Source: an uncultured Candidatus Saccharibacteria bacterium (GTDB lineage Bacteria > Patescibacteria > Saccharimonadia > Saccharimonadales > UBA5946). From it: DNA of 35,843 nt. Numbering within the stretch: position 1 is the stretch's first letter; every line of letters starts with the position of its first letter. The position numbers and the translations under genes were made by a program. The stretch lies in assembly GCA_946886435.1 (NCBI GenBank), contig CAMPIR010000001.1:1-35843 (forward strand), given 5' to 3'. Under the pieces are notes generated by a model. That model saw only the letters and a program-made list of their open reading frames with translations, was not told the DNA's origin and ran no database searches. Positions 9,285-20,704 of the stretch are shown here, in pieces.

Positions 9285-11827
9285 TAGGCCTCAGCCTCAT
9301 CATCTTCATCTACGCCCACGAGCTCTTTTTGCTGCTCAGGGATAAAGCCGATAGAGGTTACTGTATCGCCTTCCTTGAGCCGCATGACGCGGACGCCTTG
9401 AGTAGTTCGACCCAGCGTCGGGATATCCGACAGTGAAACACGGATCGTTTGCCCCTGGCTCGAGATCATTAGCACCTCTGAAGCTGTTTCCTCCAGGGAG
9501 ATAACAGTCACGATGTTGCCCGTCTTACTATTTACGACACCAGCCTTTATGCCAACGCCACCACGCTTGTGGGTCGCGAAATGTTCGACTTTTGTCAGCT
9601 TGCCATAGCCGTTCTCGCTCATAACCAGCAATTTCTGTCCTTCACAGGCTATATCCATACCGACCACACTGTCGCCCGGTCGGAGACGGATACCGCGAAC
9701 ACCGCGAGCCGAACGACCCATTGGGCGTGCGTCTGACTCTTTGAAGCGAATTGCCTGGCCAAAGTTGGTACTGATGATGATTTCATCCTCACCTGAGCTT
9801 CGTCGGATCCAGCGCAGTTCATCACCGTCATCGAGCTTAATCGCGATGAGACCGGTTTGACGAATGTTCGCATAGTCCTTGAGCGCCGTCTTCTTGACCG
9901 TACCATGGGTAGTGCTCATAAAGAGGTATCCCTCGTCGTTCTCATCCTTGCCTATCTTGATCATTGAGGTGATCTTTTCTTCTGGCTGAAGCTGCAGAAG
10001 GTTAACAACCGCTACGCCCTTCGCCTGGAGACTGGCAGCCGGCACTTCGTACGCTTTGAGGCGGAAGACGCGACCACGGTTGGTAAAGAAGAGTAGCCAG
10101 TCATGAGTTGAACAGGTCACGAGCTGATCGATGACATCCATCTCTTTCGTCGTCATGCCTCGTTTACCCTTGCCGCCTCTGTGCTGGCGACGATAATCGG
10201 TAGTTAAGGTACGTTTGACGTAATTTTCCGTTGTTAGAAGGACTACAGATTCTTCTTCAGGAATAAGCTCCTCGTCGCTAAACTTGCCTAGCTCGTGGTT
10301 GATGATCTGCGAACGGCGTTCATCACCGTACTTCTCTTTCATCTCAAGAAGTTCCGTCTTGATGATGGCGAGGATTTCTTTTTCGTCAGCGAGGATTTCT
10401 TCAAAGCGTTTGATTGCCTTAAGGAGCTCGTTGAGCTCAGCTTCGATTGCATCGCGCTCGAGGCCGGTCAGTCGACGCAGCTGCATCGCAAGAATCGCTT
10501 GTGCTTGAATTTCACTCAGCTTGAACGATTTCATCAAGTTCTTTTGGGCGATATCAGAGGTCTTGCTGGCACGAATGACGCGGATTACTTCATCGATGTG
10601 ATCGAGGGCGATCTTGTAGCCTTCGAGGATATGCGCACGCTCTTTGGCCTTGCGTAGCTCGTACTCTGTACGGCGTCGAACTACCTTTTGGCGGTGCTTG
10701 ATGAACTCGCTAAGCATCTCATGGAGCCCAAGGGTGCGCGGCTGAATGCCGTCGATGAGAGCCAGCATATTAAAGTTAAAGCTACTCTGCAGTGACGTTG
10801 ACTTATAGAGTTGGTTTAGCAGCTTTTTAGGATAGGCATCCTTTTTAAGCTCAACAACGACACGGACCTTACCGCGAGCACTCTCGTCACGTAGGTCACT
10901 GATGCCGTTAATCTTCTTGTCTTTTACGAGTTCAGCAATCTTTTCGATGAGTGTTGCTTTATTTACACCATAAGGAACCTCGGTGACAACGATCTGGTGT
11001 CGTCCATTTTTCGTCTCGACGATATCTGCAACCGCACGCATAATGACGCTGCCCCGCCCGGTTTGGTAGGCCTGTTTCATCGAAGCGCCGCCGTACACTA
11101 CTGCGCCCGTCGGGAAGTCTGGACCCTTTACGTGCTTCAGCAAATCGTCAACGGTAGCTTCCTCGTTATCGATGAGCTCGATCGAAGCATCAACAAGTTC
11201 ACCTAGGTTATGAGGCGGAATATTCGTTGCCATTCCTACAGCAATACCGATCTGTCCATTAAGGAGCAGGTTCGGTACCTTCGCAGGCAGGACGGCAGGC
11301 TCCTGACGAGAGCCGTCGTAGTTATCGCGGAAATCAACGGTTTCTTTCTCGATATCACCGAGCATCTCGTCGGCAATCTTTTGCATGCGAGCTTCGGTAT
11401 ATCGCATGGCAGCCGCAGGGTCGCCATCCATCGAACCGAAGTTACCTTGACCGTCGATCATCGGATAACGAAGCGACCATGGTTGCGCCAAACGAACCAT
11501 AGAGTCATAGATAGCGCTGTCACCGTGTGGGTGATATTTACCCATCACGTCACCGACGATAAGTGCACTCTTAACGAACCTGCTGCCTGAACGGTTATTG
11601 TTCTGGTTCATCGAGTACATGATGCGTCGGTGCACTGGCTTGAGGCCGTCGCGTACGTCCGGCAATGCGCGGTCGATGATAACGCTCATCGAGTAACGGA
11701 AGAAGCTGTCTTCCATAACTCCTTCGAGCGTACGGTGCTCAAGGCCCGGTGTATCTGTTACGACTTCACCCTCGAGCGGTGCGCCGTTTTCTAGTAGAGA
11801 GTCATCCTGTGTCATGTTTTCGTCCAT
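9284..11827 (-). CDS. gyrA: DNA gyrase subunit A
   Basis: Predicted 847 residues, close to the usual GyrA length. It is the breakage-reunion subunit of the GyrA2GyrB2 enzyme that introduces negative supercoils. Visible parts: winged-helix catalytic core with active-site Tyr143 in AMRYTEAR; quinolone-determining region [11 protein letters not shown] with Ser104 and Asp108 (equivalent to E. coli Ser83 and Asp87, both unaltered); coiled-coil arm around residues 370-500; a GyrA box QHRGGKGK near residues 545-553; then the six-bladed C-terminal beta-pinwheel repeats and an acidic tail. The GyrA box favours gyrase over topoisomerase IV. AGGA lies 8 nt before the start. It begins 10 nt after gyrB and overlaps yuiD by one base. 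Confidence 0.97.
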   Translation of the reverse strand: MDENMTQDDSLLENGAPLEGEVVTDTPGLEHRTLEGVMEDSFFRYSMSVIIDRALPDVRDGLKPVHRRIMYSMNQNNNRSGSRFVKSALIVGDVMGKYHPHGDSAIYDSMVRLAQPWSLRYPMIDGQGNFGSMDGDPAAAMRYTEARMQKIADEMLGDIEKETVDFRDNYDGSRQEPAVLPAKVPNLLLNGQIGIAVGMATNIPPHNLGELVDASIELIDNEEATVDDLLKHVKGPDFPTGAVVYGGASMKQAYQTGRGSVIMRAVADIVETKNGRHQIVVTEVPYGVNKATLIEKIAELVKDKKINGISDLRDESARGKVRVVVELKKDAYPKKLLNQLYKSTSLQSSFNFNMLALIDGIQPRTLGLHEMLSEFIKHRQKVVRRRTEYELRKAKERAHILEGYKIALDHIDEVIRVIRASKTSDIAQKNLMKSFKLSEIQAQAILAMQLRRLTGLERDAIEAELNELLKAIKRFEEILADEKEILAIIKTELLEMKEKYGDERRSQIINHELGKFSDEELIPEEESVVLLTTENYVKRTLTTDYRRQHRGGKGKRGMTTKEMDVIDQLVTCSTHDWLLFFTNRGRVFRLKAYEVPAASLQAKGVAVVNLLQLQPEEKITSMIKIGKDENDEGYLFMSTTHGTVKKTALKDYANIRQTGLIAIKLDDGDELRWIRRSSGEDEIIISTNFGQAIRFKESDARPMGRSARGVRGIRLRPGDSVVGMDIACEGQKLLVMSENGYGKLTKVEHFATHKRGGVGIKAGVVNSKTGNIVTVISLEETASEVLMISSQGQTIRVSLSDIPTLGRTTQGVRVMRLKEGDTVTSIGFIPEQQKELVGVDEDDEAEA

Positions 11828-11837
11828 AATTATCGTC

Positions 11838-13820
<1,983 letters not shown>

Positions 13821-13847
13821 TCACTTAAAGCTATTTACAATACTCAT

Positions 13848-13876
13848 ATTATACCTGGCAAATTGTACTCAGGCAA
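13848..13876 (-). promoter_or_regulatory. gyrB operon promoter
   Basis: TTGCCT (13876-13871), 17-nt spacer, perfect TATAAT (13853-13848) on the minus strand, 34 nt from the gyrB ATG. It overlaps the promoter region of the divergent surface-protein gene. Confidence 0.8.
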
Positions 13877-13891
13877 CTACCCTATCATCTA

Positions 13892-13921
13892 TTGCATTGA
13901 ACATATTTATTATGCTAATGT
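13892..13921 (+). promoter_or_regulatory. Possible promoter of the LPXTG surface protein
   Basis: TTGCAT at 13892-13897, 18-nt spacer, extended -10 TGCTAATGT (13913-13921). A GGAG at 13931-13934 is 20 nt from the ATG, too far to be a normal ribosome binding site. Confidence 0.45.
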
Positions 13922-13954
13922 TTCTCATAAGGAGTGAAATAAAACAAAAATACT

Positions 13955-15715
13955 ATGTTTCGCAAGATTGTCTCAAATCTCGCCTTTTCGCCGGCATTGG
14001 TCGGTCAGCTTGGTTTTTACGCGAAACGACTAAAGCGAGAAGAGGTTACTCGACGGCTCGGTTTAGTCTTTACCGCCCTAGCGCTCGTGGTTCAGTCGCT
14101 CACAGTCTTCACGCCGCCAGAATCAGCGAACGCAGCGAACGCATCAGACATGATAAGGGGTGGAATCACCACTAAAAAGCAGATACTTGCTGAGTACGAC
14201 AACAAGAGAAGCGACTTCAAGGACATTATGGACTATGCTGGCATCACGCGAGCCGAACTGAAGGACATGAAAGATGGCGCGATTAACTCTAAAGGTCAAG
14301 GTACCGGTGACAGTGCCTGGCAAACCTGGGGTCGTTCGCACGTCTTTAGCGCCGCTCAGGGCGAAGTAAAACACGTTGTGCCCCTCGATACCGGCGGCTC
14401 AAGCACCGTCTACTCAAAACCGCTCTGGCTCTATGACAGCACGTCTTACACGATCCCGAACGGTTCGACGTATGATGCGTTCGTTGGTCACTCAGCAAAG
14501 CGCGGCGCCTTCGCTATCATGAAAGATTGCGGCAATCTAATCACAACATCGACCCCAAAGCCCTCTGTCAAAGCACATTTTATCGCCGCTAGCTGCGAAA
14601 CCATCCGCGGAAAAGCCTTTGACGGCCGCGACAAAAACGCCAGCATAACCGTCTACCTCTATTACGGTGGCCCTCCAGGTAAGGGCACAAAATCTTCCGC
14701 CATACAGACAAAGGTAAACGACGACAACAAATTCTCTGTCGATGTACCAACGAAGTACAAAAAGATGGCAGAGTCGACCAAAGTTTGGGGCGTGATGGTT
14801 CCACTGGCTGGCTGGGATGAGTCTACGGTTCAGTTCAACGAGCCCGTCACTATACCTGGCGGCTGCATAAAGGACGAACCAAAAGATATACAGGTGTGTG
14901 ACCTCGCTACCAAACAAATCATCACGATAAAAGAAACCGCGTTCGATGCCACCAAGCACTCGATGAACCTTCAGGATTGCGACCCTACCCTGCCACCACC
15001 ACCGCCGCCGGTTCAGAATATCGAGGTCTGTGAACTGAGCACAAAAAATACCATTACTATCGAGGCCAGTCAGTTTGATGCAACGAAGCACTCTAAGAAC
15101 CCTCAGGATTGCCAAGAACCATGCGCCGAGGATGATGCAGGGTGCATCCAGGTAACCGAGGCAAAAACAGGCCATAACCTGACGCAAGGCGTTGATGCAA
15201 CAACCGTACGTGCCCAGGCAAGTGACCGGATCGAGTACACCGTCTACCTCGAGAATATAGGCAATGCTCCCGCAACAAAGACCATCTCTGAGGAGCTAAG
15301 TGACGTACTCGAATACTCACAACTGACCCAGACTGGCGGTGGTGCTTTCGATGAAACGAGTAAAGTTCTCTCATGGAGTGAGGTGACTCTCCAACCAGGT
15401 GAAAAGGCTTCTCGCTCGTTCGTCGTTCAGATGCTAGGGACTATCCCTACGACCGCGAGAGGCACAAGTGAGCCTAGCTCCTATGACTGCATCATGACGA
15501 ACGCCTTTGGCAACACCGTCGATATCAACGTTGCCTGTGAGATACCAAAAATAGTTGAAACGACCGTTCAAGAACTACCAAAGACCGGACCGGGCGAGAA
15601 CCTGCTGTTTGCCGGTGCCGTTGGTGCGATCGTCACCTTCTTTTGGGCACGATCCCGTCAGCTAAGCTACGAAGTGAAACTAGTCCGCAAAGACTTCAAT
15701 ATGGGAACAATCTAA
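13955..15715 (+). CDS. Secreted, LPKTG-anchored surface protein with Cys repeats and a DUF11-like domain
   Basis: Predicted 586 residues. The long basic N-terminus (residues 1-34) precedes a hydrophobic stretch at about 35-52 and an ANA-like cleavage region near 58-62: a Sec signal of the long type. A domain with GGITTKKQILAEYDNKR and WGRSHVF follows (residues about 70-195). It recalls N-terminal domains of other CPR surface proteins, but I cannot name a family. Two tandem units of about 40 residues (VCDLATKQIITIKETAFDAT... and VCELSTKNTITIEASQFDAT...) each carry two Cys and are separated by a proline run. A DUF11-like beta domain (residues about 400-510) precedes LPKTG (about 541), a hydrophobic helix and a basic tail, as in sortase substrates. 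No sortase gene is in the window. The start is the only ATG after an in-frame stop. Confidence 0.8.
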   Translation: MFRKIVSNLAFSPALVGQLGFYAKRLKREEVTRRLGLVFTALALVVQSLTVFTPPESANAANASDMIRGGITTKKQILAEYDNKRSDFKDIMDYAGITRAELKDMKDGAINSKGQGTGDSAWQTWGRSHVFSAAQGEVKHVVPLDTGGSSTVYSKPLWLYDSTSYTIPNGSTYDAFVGHSAKRGAFAIMKDCGNLITTSTPKPSVKAHFIAASCETIRGKAFDGRDKNASITVYLYYGGPPGKGTKSSAIQTKVNDDNKFSVDVPTKYKKMAESTKVWGVMVPLAGWDESTVQFNEPVTIPGGCIKDEPKDIQVCDLATKQIITIKETAFDATKHSMNLQDCDPTLPPPPPPVQNIEVCELSTKNTITIEASQFDATKHSKNPQDCQEPCAEDDAGCIQVTEAKTGHNLTQGVDATTVRAQASDRIEYTVYLENIGNAPATKTISEELSDVLEYSQLTQTGGGAFDETSKVLSWSEVTLQPGEKASRSFVVQMLGTIPTTARGTSEPSSYDCIMTNAFGNTVDINVACEIPKIVETTVQELPKTGPGENLLFAGAVGAIVTFFWARSRQLSYEVKLVRKDFNMGTI

Positions 15716-15724
15716 GGAGTACGT

Positions 15725-16291
15725 ATGGGAAATCCAGAAATACTACAACCAGGCAGCGAACGAGGTGTTGAGGCGAGTGACGCAGCTGGTGAACAGCTGA
15801 AAAAGCTCCAGGAGCAAGTCGAAAAACGCTCCGAGAAGAACGAGAACACCGGAGAAAAGCTCGAGAGCGCTCGCAAAGAAACGCAAGCAGCGTTTTCAAA
15901 AGAAGCCGGCAGAGAGACCAAGCGAGGCGGTGAGCCGTCTGCCCCACGCACCTCGCACGCCACCAAACGGCAGCGTAAGGATAGTTACGAGGCGACGATG
16001 CGACAGATTAGATCCGAAATGGGCGCACCGTCACGAACGTTCAGTAAGGTTATCCATAACCCTGCCGTCGAGAAAGTAAGTGAAGTATTCGGCAACACCG
16101 CGGCACGGCCAAACGCCGTCCTTGCAGGAAGTGTCTCCGCTACCTTTCTCACGCTTGCAATCTACCTGGTTGCTAAACATTATGGTTACCGACTCTCCGG
16201 CTTTGAGACTATCGGCATGTTCCTTGTCGGCTGGCTTCTCGGCCTCGTCTACGACTACACTCGGATCATGATGAGTGGTCGCCGCGGCTAA
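15725..16291 (+). CDS. Small membrane protein with N-terminal coiled coil
   Basis: Predicted 188 residues, no recognised family. Residues about 15-60 are rich in Glu, Lys and Gln with heptad-like spacing (LKKLQEQVEKRSEKNEN), suggesting a coiled coil. Residues 60-125 are basic. Two hydrophobic helices lie near 130-150 and 160-178, the second followed by DYTRIMMSGRRG. It starts 9 nt after the surface-protein stop with a strong ribosome binding site (AAGGAG), so it is cotranscribed. The context suggests a partner of the surface protein or of the convergent secretion ATPase; that is inference. Confidence 0.75.
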   Translation: MGNPEILQPGSERGVEASDAAGEQLKKLQEQVEKRSEKNENTGEKLESARKETQAAFSKEAGRETKRGGEPSAPRTSHATKRQRKDSYEATMRQIRSEMGAPSRTFSKVIHNPAVEKVSEVFGNTAARPNAVLAGSVSATFLTLAIYLVAKHYGYRLSGFETIGMFLVGWLLGLVYDYTRIMMSGRRG

Positions 16292-16308
16292 CCCAAATAC
16301 TAGTCCCT

Positions 16309-16344
16309 AACTAAAAATACCCGGTCAACCGGGTGTTTTTAGTT
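16309..16344. terminator. Bidirectional terminator between convergent operons
   Basis: Inverted repeat AACTAAAAA-ACCCGG / CCGGGT-TTTTTAGTT with T-runs on both strands. The stop codon of the minus-strand ATPase gene lies at its edge (16343-16345). Confidence 0.88.
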
Positions 16345-19270
16345 ATGCGGGCTTTTCGTCTTGGTCGTCTGACTTATAGCGGAGATTACCGTGAAGGTCT
16401 ATGAATATCTCATCGGTATCATCGTCCTGTTGAACCGAAAGCTCCTGCGGAGGTTGCGCAGGCGGCGTGGCGGCCTTTTGTTGTTGCGCGTTACTCTTTT
16501 GGCGCGCCTCGGCAAGCGCCTGTTCCATGCTCTGCTGCTCGGAGAGCTGTTTGGCGGCTAGGTCACGCTGTTTGGCAAGCTCTTCTTTACTCAGGACAGA
16601 ACGCAGCTTGGAAAGCCGTTCATCAGCAGGCTGAGGTTTTGCAACCGGAGGTACTGGAAGCGGTTTCGGCTGCGGCGCTGGCTTCGGTTGCGCAGCTCCG
16701 CCCTGCTGTAGTTGTTTTCGCTTGGCAAGCCATTCGTCCAGGAAAGACGACCCGGAGTCCGTACCGCCGCCCGGCTTTGTCGATGCCATTCGTTGTTCGA
16801 ATGCTTGCTTTTTAGCCTCTCTGGCTGCGTCTCCGGCCCGTAGACGCGTAAATATCTCCTTTTCGACCTGTGCACGGGGTTTGCCGTATTTTGCTGCAGA
16901 GAGCTTCTTGAGAGCGTCTGCGAGTTGTGGGTTCGAACGGCCAAGAATCGGCGGAAAGGACATGCTAAACGGCGCCGATGGCACACCGTTTATCTGCACC
17001 ACCGAGACACCTTCGTAATTTGGTAGCTTCGTCAGATCCTCAGCATCAAACACCGGCATGAACTTCTTCTCCATAAGTTCAGCGTCCGTCGTACCGATAC
17101 GACCAGAGATTACCGTACCGACGTTACCGATGATCGCCTCGCGAATCTTATCAGTAAGCTGTGACACAAACTGGTTCGCGAGGATTAGATTGAGACGGTA
17201 TTTTCGGGCTTCGGAAAGGATAGACTCAAAACTGTCGGTAGCAAAGTTCTGAAACTCATCGACGTAGAGCGCAAAGTCAACACGCTGGTCTTCGGGGAGA
17301 TCTGCCCTTCCCATCGCAGCCGCCTGGAACTTCATGACAAAAATCATACCCAGCAACTGCGAGTTGAGTTCACCAGTCTTTCCTTTACTTAGGTTAACAA
17401 GGAGGATTTTCTTGTTATCCATGATGTCACGTAGGTCAAAACCGGACTTTGTCTGCCCGATGATATTACGCATCATCTCGTTGCTGAGGAATGCACCGAA
17501 CTTGCTGACGAACCAGCCAAGGACCTCAGACTTGTGGTAGTCGCTCGTCTGCGCCATCTCCTTGTTCCAAAAGTCCAGAACCGTCTGATCGGTCACATGC
17601 TTGAGCTTTTCTTTGGCAAACGCATCATCGTTAAATACCTGAGGGATATCGATAAAGCTCGTGCCTTTTGGGTCACTCATGATGGTAAGAGCTGCGTTAC
17701 GGAACCAGTGCTCGTATCGCGGGCCGATGATACCGGTGTGGCCCGGGTCATAGAGACGGTAGAGCATCGCGATCGCCTCCTGAACCAAAAAGTCACGCTG
17801 GTCAGGCGTATCAAACTCGAACAGGTTTAGGCCAAGTGGGCTCTCCATGTCTGCCGGGTTGAAATATATGACATCTTCGACACGCTCTTTTGGCACCATG
17901 CCCAGGAGCGCCTCTGCAGAGTCGCCATGCGGATCGATAAAGGCGAAGCCTTTGCCGTCGAGCATATCCTGTAAGGCCAGGTTCTCAAGCAATTTCGATT
18001 TACCGGTACCGGTCTGACCGATGATGTAGGTATGACGTCGACGGTCGTTGGTGGCGAGTCGTATCTCTTTTTTGACACCGCGATAGATGTTGTAACCCAT
18101 TAGGAAGCCTTCATTGAGGAGTTGGTTCGGTCCATCTACCTGTTTTGAGGCTTGCCGTTGTAATTGTGACGTCGGAATATTGCGCTGATCAGGTAGATGG
18201 AACATTGTTGCAAGTTCTACGCTGTTTAGAATATTCTGCTTAACCTCTTGCGGGAAGAAGCGGAAAATAAATGCAGTCACAAATGACTCCATGTTTTTTG
18301 CAAGAGAAAACTTAAAGCCGTTCTTGCCCGGGCTGTCAAACAAGGCAAAGGCTGCAACGACGTTCTTGAGTAACACCTGTGAGCGAGTCGCGGTATTAGA
18401 TGAGGCAACGACACGGACCAGCACCTCGTATCCAGGATGTCTCGTCTTATCCTCGAGCGCATCTATCGTCGCCTGCTCTAAGTTACTGAGCTGCTTATCC
18501 TCTGGTTTAACCTCTTTTTGCTCTGGAGCTTTCCAGAGCGCCTCGAGAAGATCTTTCGGCGCCAGTGCGCTGCTGACGCCAGTCTGTTTCACTCCTTTAT
18601 CTTTTCGAATCTTTGATGCAACGGTTACAACGTTTTTTGTCCACCCCTCTGGTGCTGGGCGCATCAGTATCTGGATGCCGATGCCATCTTCGCGACCAGC
18701 AACCGCAAGTGCGTTCAAAATGGCACGCATTGCATCGCGTTTCGACTCTTGGAAGGTAGCTATCGGATACGCATACTGCGTCTTCAGTGTTAGCTCACCG
18801 CCGATCGTCGCGCTCATCTTGCCGACCTTGCTAAATATATTGTGTTCTTCCACCTCCTCGAGACGAGCGGCCGGATACGCTGCCGCTACGGCCTGTCGGA
18901 CAACATCAAGTAACGCCATCGGGACGACGACGTAGTAGTGGATCAAGCCTTTGCTGCCGATTATCTCAAATGATAGGTGACGCTGACCGTATAGCTTGCT
19001 TTTGAAGCCCTTAGTGACCGTACTGGCGATGATGTTATACATCACTTGAGCCTGAGAGATCGTCTCCTCTGTTATATCTCGCTCATCGCGTCCGCCTGAC
19101 TGGATGTCATCACTTGCTGGCGGAATATGAATAAGCAGCGGTACCATCTTGAGTCCACGCTCATAGTTCTTGGCTTCACGAAGTACTTTCTGGTATTGCC
19201 AGTAGAAAAATCCCACAATAGCGCCAGCGATAGCCAGGACTATGACGACAACGATGATGATATCAAGCAT
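16343..19270 (-). CDS. TraG/VirD4-like type IV secretion or conjugation ATPase
   Basis: Predicted 975 residues. One membrane helix lies at residues 3-25, followed by a domain of about 350 residues without clear motifs. The ATPase domain has Walker A GQTGTGKS near residue 417 with FIDPHGDSAE soon after, Walker B FALYVDEFQNF near 667, and the sensor-like LILANQFVSQL. This arrangement is typical of the VirD4/TraG/TraD coupling proteins and of the VirB4-like ATPases found in CPR genomes. The last 150 residues are low-complexity Gln/Pro/Ala, ending in an acidic segment. AGGAG is 9 nt before ATG. It follows the 145-residue gene by 12 nt and converges on the LPXTG protein pair. A role in moving protein or DNA across the envelope is inference from the family. 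Confidence 0.82.
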   Translation of the reverse strand: MLDIIIVVVIVLAIAGAIVGFFYWQYQKVLREAKNYERGLKMVPLLIHIPPASDDIQSGGRDERDITEETISQAQVMYNIIASTVTKGFKSKLYGQRHLSFEIIGSKGLIHYYVVVPMALLDVVRQAVAAAYPAARLEEVEEHNIFSKVGKMSATIGGELTLKTQYAYPIATFQESKRDAMRAILNALAVAGREDGIGIQILMRPAPEGWTKNVVTVASKIRKDKGVKQTGVSSALAPKDLLEALWKAPEQKEVKPEDKQLSNLEQATIDALEDKTRHPGYEVLVRVVASSNTATRSQVLLKNVVAAFALFDSPGKNGFKFSLAKNMESFVTAFIFRFFPQEVKQNILNSVELATMFHLPDQRNIPTSQLQRQASKQVDGPNQLLNEGFLMGYNIYRGVKKEIRLATNDRRRHTYIIGQTGTGKSKLLENLALQDMLDGKGFAFIDPHGDSAEALLGMVPKERVEDVIYFNPADMESPLGLNLFEFDTPDQRDFLVQEAIAMLYRLYDPGHTGIIGPRYEHWFRNAALTIMSDPKGTSFIDIPQVFNDDAFAKEKLKHVTDQTVLDFWNKEMAQTSDYHKSEVLGWFVSKFGAFLSNEMMRNIIGQTKSGFDLRDIMDNKKILLVNLSKGKTGELNSQLLGMIFVMKFQAAAMGRADLPEDQRVDFALYVDEFQNFATDSFESILSEARKYRLNLILANQFVSQLTDKIREAIIGNVGTVISGRIGTTDAELMEKKFMPVFDAEDLTKLPNYEGVSVVQINGVPSAPFSMSFPPILGRSNPQLADALKKLSAAKYGKPRAQVEKEIFTRLRAGDAAREAKKQAFEQRMASTKPGGGTDSGSSFLDEWLAKRKQLQQGGAAQPKPAPQPKPLPVPPVAKPQPADERLSKLRSVLSKEELAKQRDLAAKQLSEQQSMEQALAEARQKSNAQQQKAATPPAQPPQELSVQQDDDTDEIFIDLHGNLRYKSDDQDEKPA

Positions 19271-19282
19271 AACGGCCCGCTC

Positions 19283-19720
19283 CTACGCCCCGTCTGAGGG
19301 TAGACCGACCGTTGTGCCGTAACGTTTTTGCAGATAATCCGCCTGGAGCTTACTGACCTCCTGCCCCTGGAGATACGGATCGTGCCTCGTCTCGGCAACA
19401 ACCTTCTTTGCTTTCTCTACCCACTCTTTCTCTATCAAGTCCTCGTCCGCAGCTACCCCAGGATTAGTGGTGTCGACAGGAGCGCCTTGTGATGCGGTGT
19501 CGTCAGCAATCGTCGGCAGCGCAGGCAGTGCCGGTGCTACTGGTGCCACAGAAACAGGATCAGCCGCCGGGCCGCCGAGGTGCTGCTCTCTAGTCTCTTG
19601 TTTTTCAGCCTGTTCAGGCGCTTTTTCTGGCTGATTAGCAGCAGGAAAAACCTCACCCCCTTGGAAGTGAGCCGGACCGTTCTCTGGTGCACGAGATGGT
19701 GACGGTAACTGAGGCTCCAT
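19283..19720 (-). CDS. Pro/Ala-rich hypothetical protein upstream of the secretion ATPase
   Basis: Predicted 145 residues, no recognised family. Residues 1-95 are low-complexity (Pro, Ala, Glu, Gln) and likely disordered. Residues about 95-145 (DLIEKEWVEKAKKVVAETRHDPYLQGQEVSKLQ...YLQKRYG) look like a small helical domain. That segment is similar in style to short proteins that precede TraG-like ATPases in CPR genomes, though I cannot name a family. It ends 12 nt before the ATPase start. There is no ribosome binding site before ATG; an extended -10 box lies only 8 nt upstream, so the mRNA may be leaderless. Confidence 0.72.
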   Translation of the reverse strand: MEPQLPSPSRAPENGPAHFQGGEVFPAANQPEKAPEQAEKQETREQHLGGPAADPVSVAPVAPALPALPTIADDTASQGAPVDTTNPGVAADEDLIEKEWVEKAKKVVAETRHDPYLQGQEVSKLQADYLQKRYGTTVGLPSDGA

Positions 19721-19728
19721 ATGAGGTA

Positions 19729-19737
19729 AGTATAGCA
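19729..19737 (-). promoter_or_regulatory. Extended -10 promoter, leaderless geometry
   Basis: TGCTATACT on the minus strand, with the -10 box TATACT at 19734-19729. Only 8 nt separate it from the ATG at 19720, so transcription would start about 1-2 nt before the start codon. Confidence 0.6.
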
Positions 19738-19771
19738 CAGCGCTAACGCGTGATGCGAGTGCGGAAAGTGA

Positions 19772-20173
19772 TTATGCTTCGCGCTTTGTGATATAGAAAA
19801 TCGCCAACGTCAAAAACAGGCCGACCAGGAGAGTATCGGTCAGTTTTAGCTGACGAACGGAGTTTAACGCCAGTAGCAGTACCGGCCCAAACGCCATAAC
19901 ACTTGCGATGTAGTAGGCTTTCCTGACGCCTATCCTGTAAGAACGTGCCGTAACGCGCTTGTTGTACTTGATAATAAGCATGCTCGCGACACGAACACCC
20001 CAGTGCAGCGCTGTGAAGAATAAGCTAGCGATGATTATGTAGATCAAGAGAAAGCTAAACAATATCCCCCCTGGGCCAGCAGCTACCGGCCCCTTACTCT
20101 CCATGAACCATAAGAGTATTAAAAATAGCCAAAACGGCATCGTATAGATCAATACCTTTAGCGACTTATGCAT
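19772..20173 (-). CDS. Small four-helix membrane protein, unknown function
   Basis: Predicted 133 residues. Hydrophobic segments lie near residues 8-24, 33-58, 88-103 and 110-127, joined by basic loops (KYNKRVTARSYRIGVRK), and the tail is KREA. No known family is recognised. It lies 51 nt upstream of the Pro/Ala-rich gene on the same strand and may belong to the secretion-ATPase cluster. A TAGGAT box is 6 nt before the ATG and could be a -10 box for a leaderless message; AGGAT could alternatively act as a weak ribosome binding site. Confidence 0.7.
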   Translation of the reverse strand: MHKSLKVLIYTMPFWLFLILLWFMESKGPVAAGPGGILFSFLLIYIIIASLFFTALHWGVRVASMLIIKYNKRVTARSYRIGVRKAYYIASVMAFGPVLLLALNSVRQLKLTDTLLVGLFLTLAIFYITKREA

Positions 20174-20270
20174 ACTCTTATCCTACCCCACTGTACTACG
20201 TGCTAAGAAGAAAAAATGCCTGAGCGACAAACCTATGTGTCCGAGAATGCGACATCCGCCTCTGGTTTAA

Positions 20271-20447
20271 TTAGGGCGCGTGCTTCGGGGACGGTCTATC
20301 GCTCGAGGCGACTGACCGCTCTTTGACTTCCGTGAGGAGGTCTTGGAGCTTATCTCTTACCTGTGGAGCTGTCTACTTAAGAAACCCAAGTAGCCATAGA
20401 TGCTCGACACATTTAGTTTGGTAATTTGGTGGTAACGCTTGTTTCAT
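20271..20447 (-). pseudogene. Possible amber-interrupted small ORF
   Basis: An ATG at 20447 opens 24 codons (MKQALPPNYQ...LLGFLK) to an in-frame TAG at 20375-20373. The same frame continues for 33 codons (TAPQVRDKLQDLLTEVKERS...) to TAA at 20273-20271. The second part looks like an amphipathic helix. The frame is also open upstream of the ATG back to a stop near 20553. No ribosome binding site and no family is recognised. It may be a decayed gene, or chance in a gene-poor stretch. Confidence 0.25.
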
Positions 20448-20487
20448 GTTTGTGGCACGATCAGGTGTTACCAGGTAATTACCAAAC
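20416..20487. repeat. Long inverted repeat in gene-poor region
   Basis: Arms of 21 nt (20416-20436 and 20467-20487) are complementary except for three central positions, with a 30-nt spacer. The right arm contains the palindrome GGTAATTACC. No T-run follows, so it does not look like a terminator. The surrounding 20174-20704 has no convincing intact gene. Confidence 0.7.
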
Positions 20488-20563
20488 GTAGGCAGAGATG
20501 TGATGTAAGGTGCAAAGCTTTTTGTTTTAAACGGTTTTTTGTTTTTGCTAAAAGCTTACTCAC

Positions 20564-20592
20564 AATCTATCACGCTCATGGCTTTATGTCAA
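20564..20592 (-). promoter_or_regulatory. Orphan promoter in gene-poor region
   Basis: Perfect TTGACA (20592-20587), 17-nt spacer, TAGATT with TG extension (20569-20564) on the minus strand. Start expected near 20557. Its transcript would cover the inverted repeat and the amber-interrupted ORF; no clear product is visible. Confidence 0.6.
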
Positions 20593-20665
20593 TGCTTGTG
20601 GTTAAAATAAACAGTGTTATATTTACAATTTAAATCCAAAATTTGTCTAGCTTATCTGTTATCTA

Positions 20666-20694
20666 TACTATGTTGATTTTTTATCAACGTAGTA
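20666..20694 (-). terminator. Hairpin after the ydcF-like gene
   Basis: TACTAtGTTGAT/ATCAACgTAGTA, about 12 bp with an AT loop, 11 nt beyond the stop codon of the YdcF-like gene. No long T-run follows on the minus strand, so it is a weak terminator or a 3'-protecting stem. Confidence 0.45.
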
Positions 20695-20704
20695 CTTTAA
20701 ACAC

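Noticed and set aside
14537..15187. 216-codon minus-strand ORF
   Set aside because: Antisense to the LPXTG surface protein, with Cys/Arg/Leu-rich composition typical of a shadow frame and no family signature.
18291..18935. 214-codon plus-strand ORF
   Set aside because: Antisense to the TraG-like ATPase, whose frame has a membrane helix and Walker motifs; the plus ORF has none.
20416..20487. Retron-type or IS-end inverted repeat
   Set aside because: No reverse transcriptase or transposase is present, no target-site duplication is visible, and the spacer is only 30 bp.
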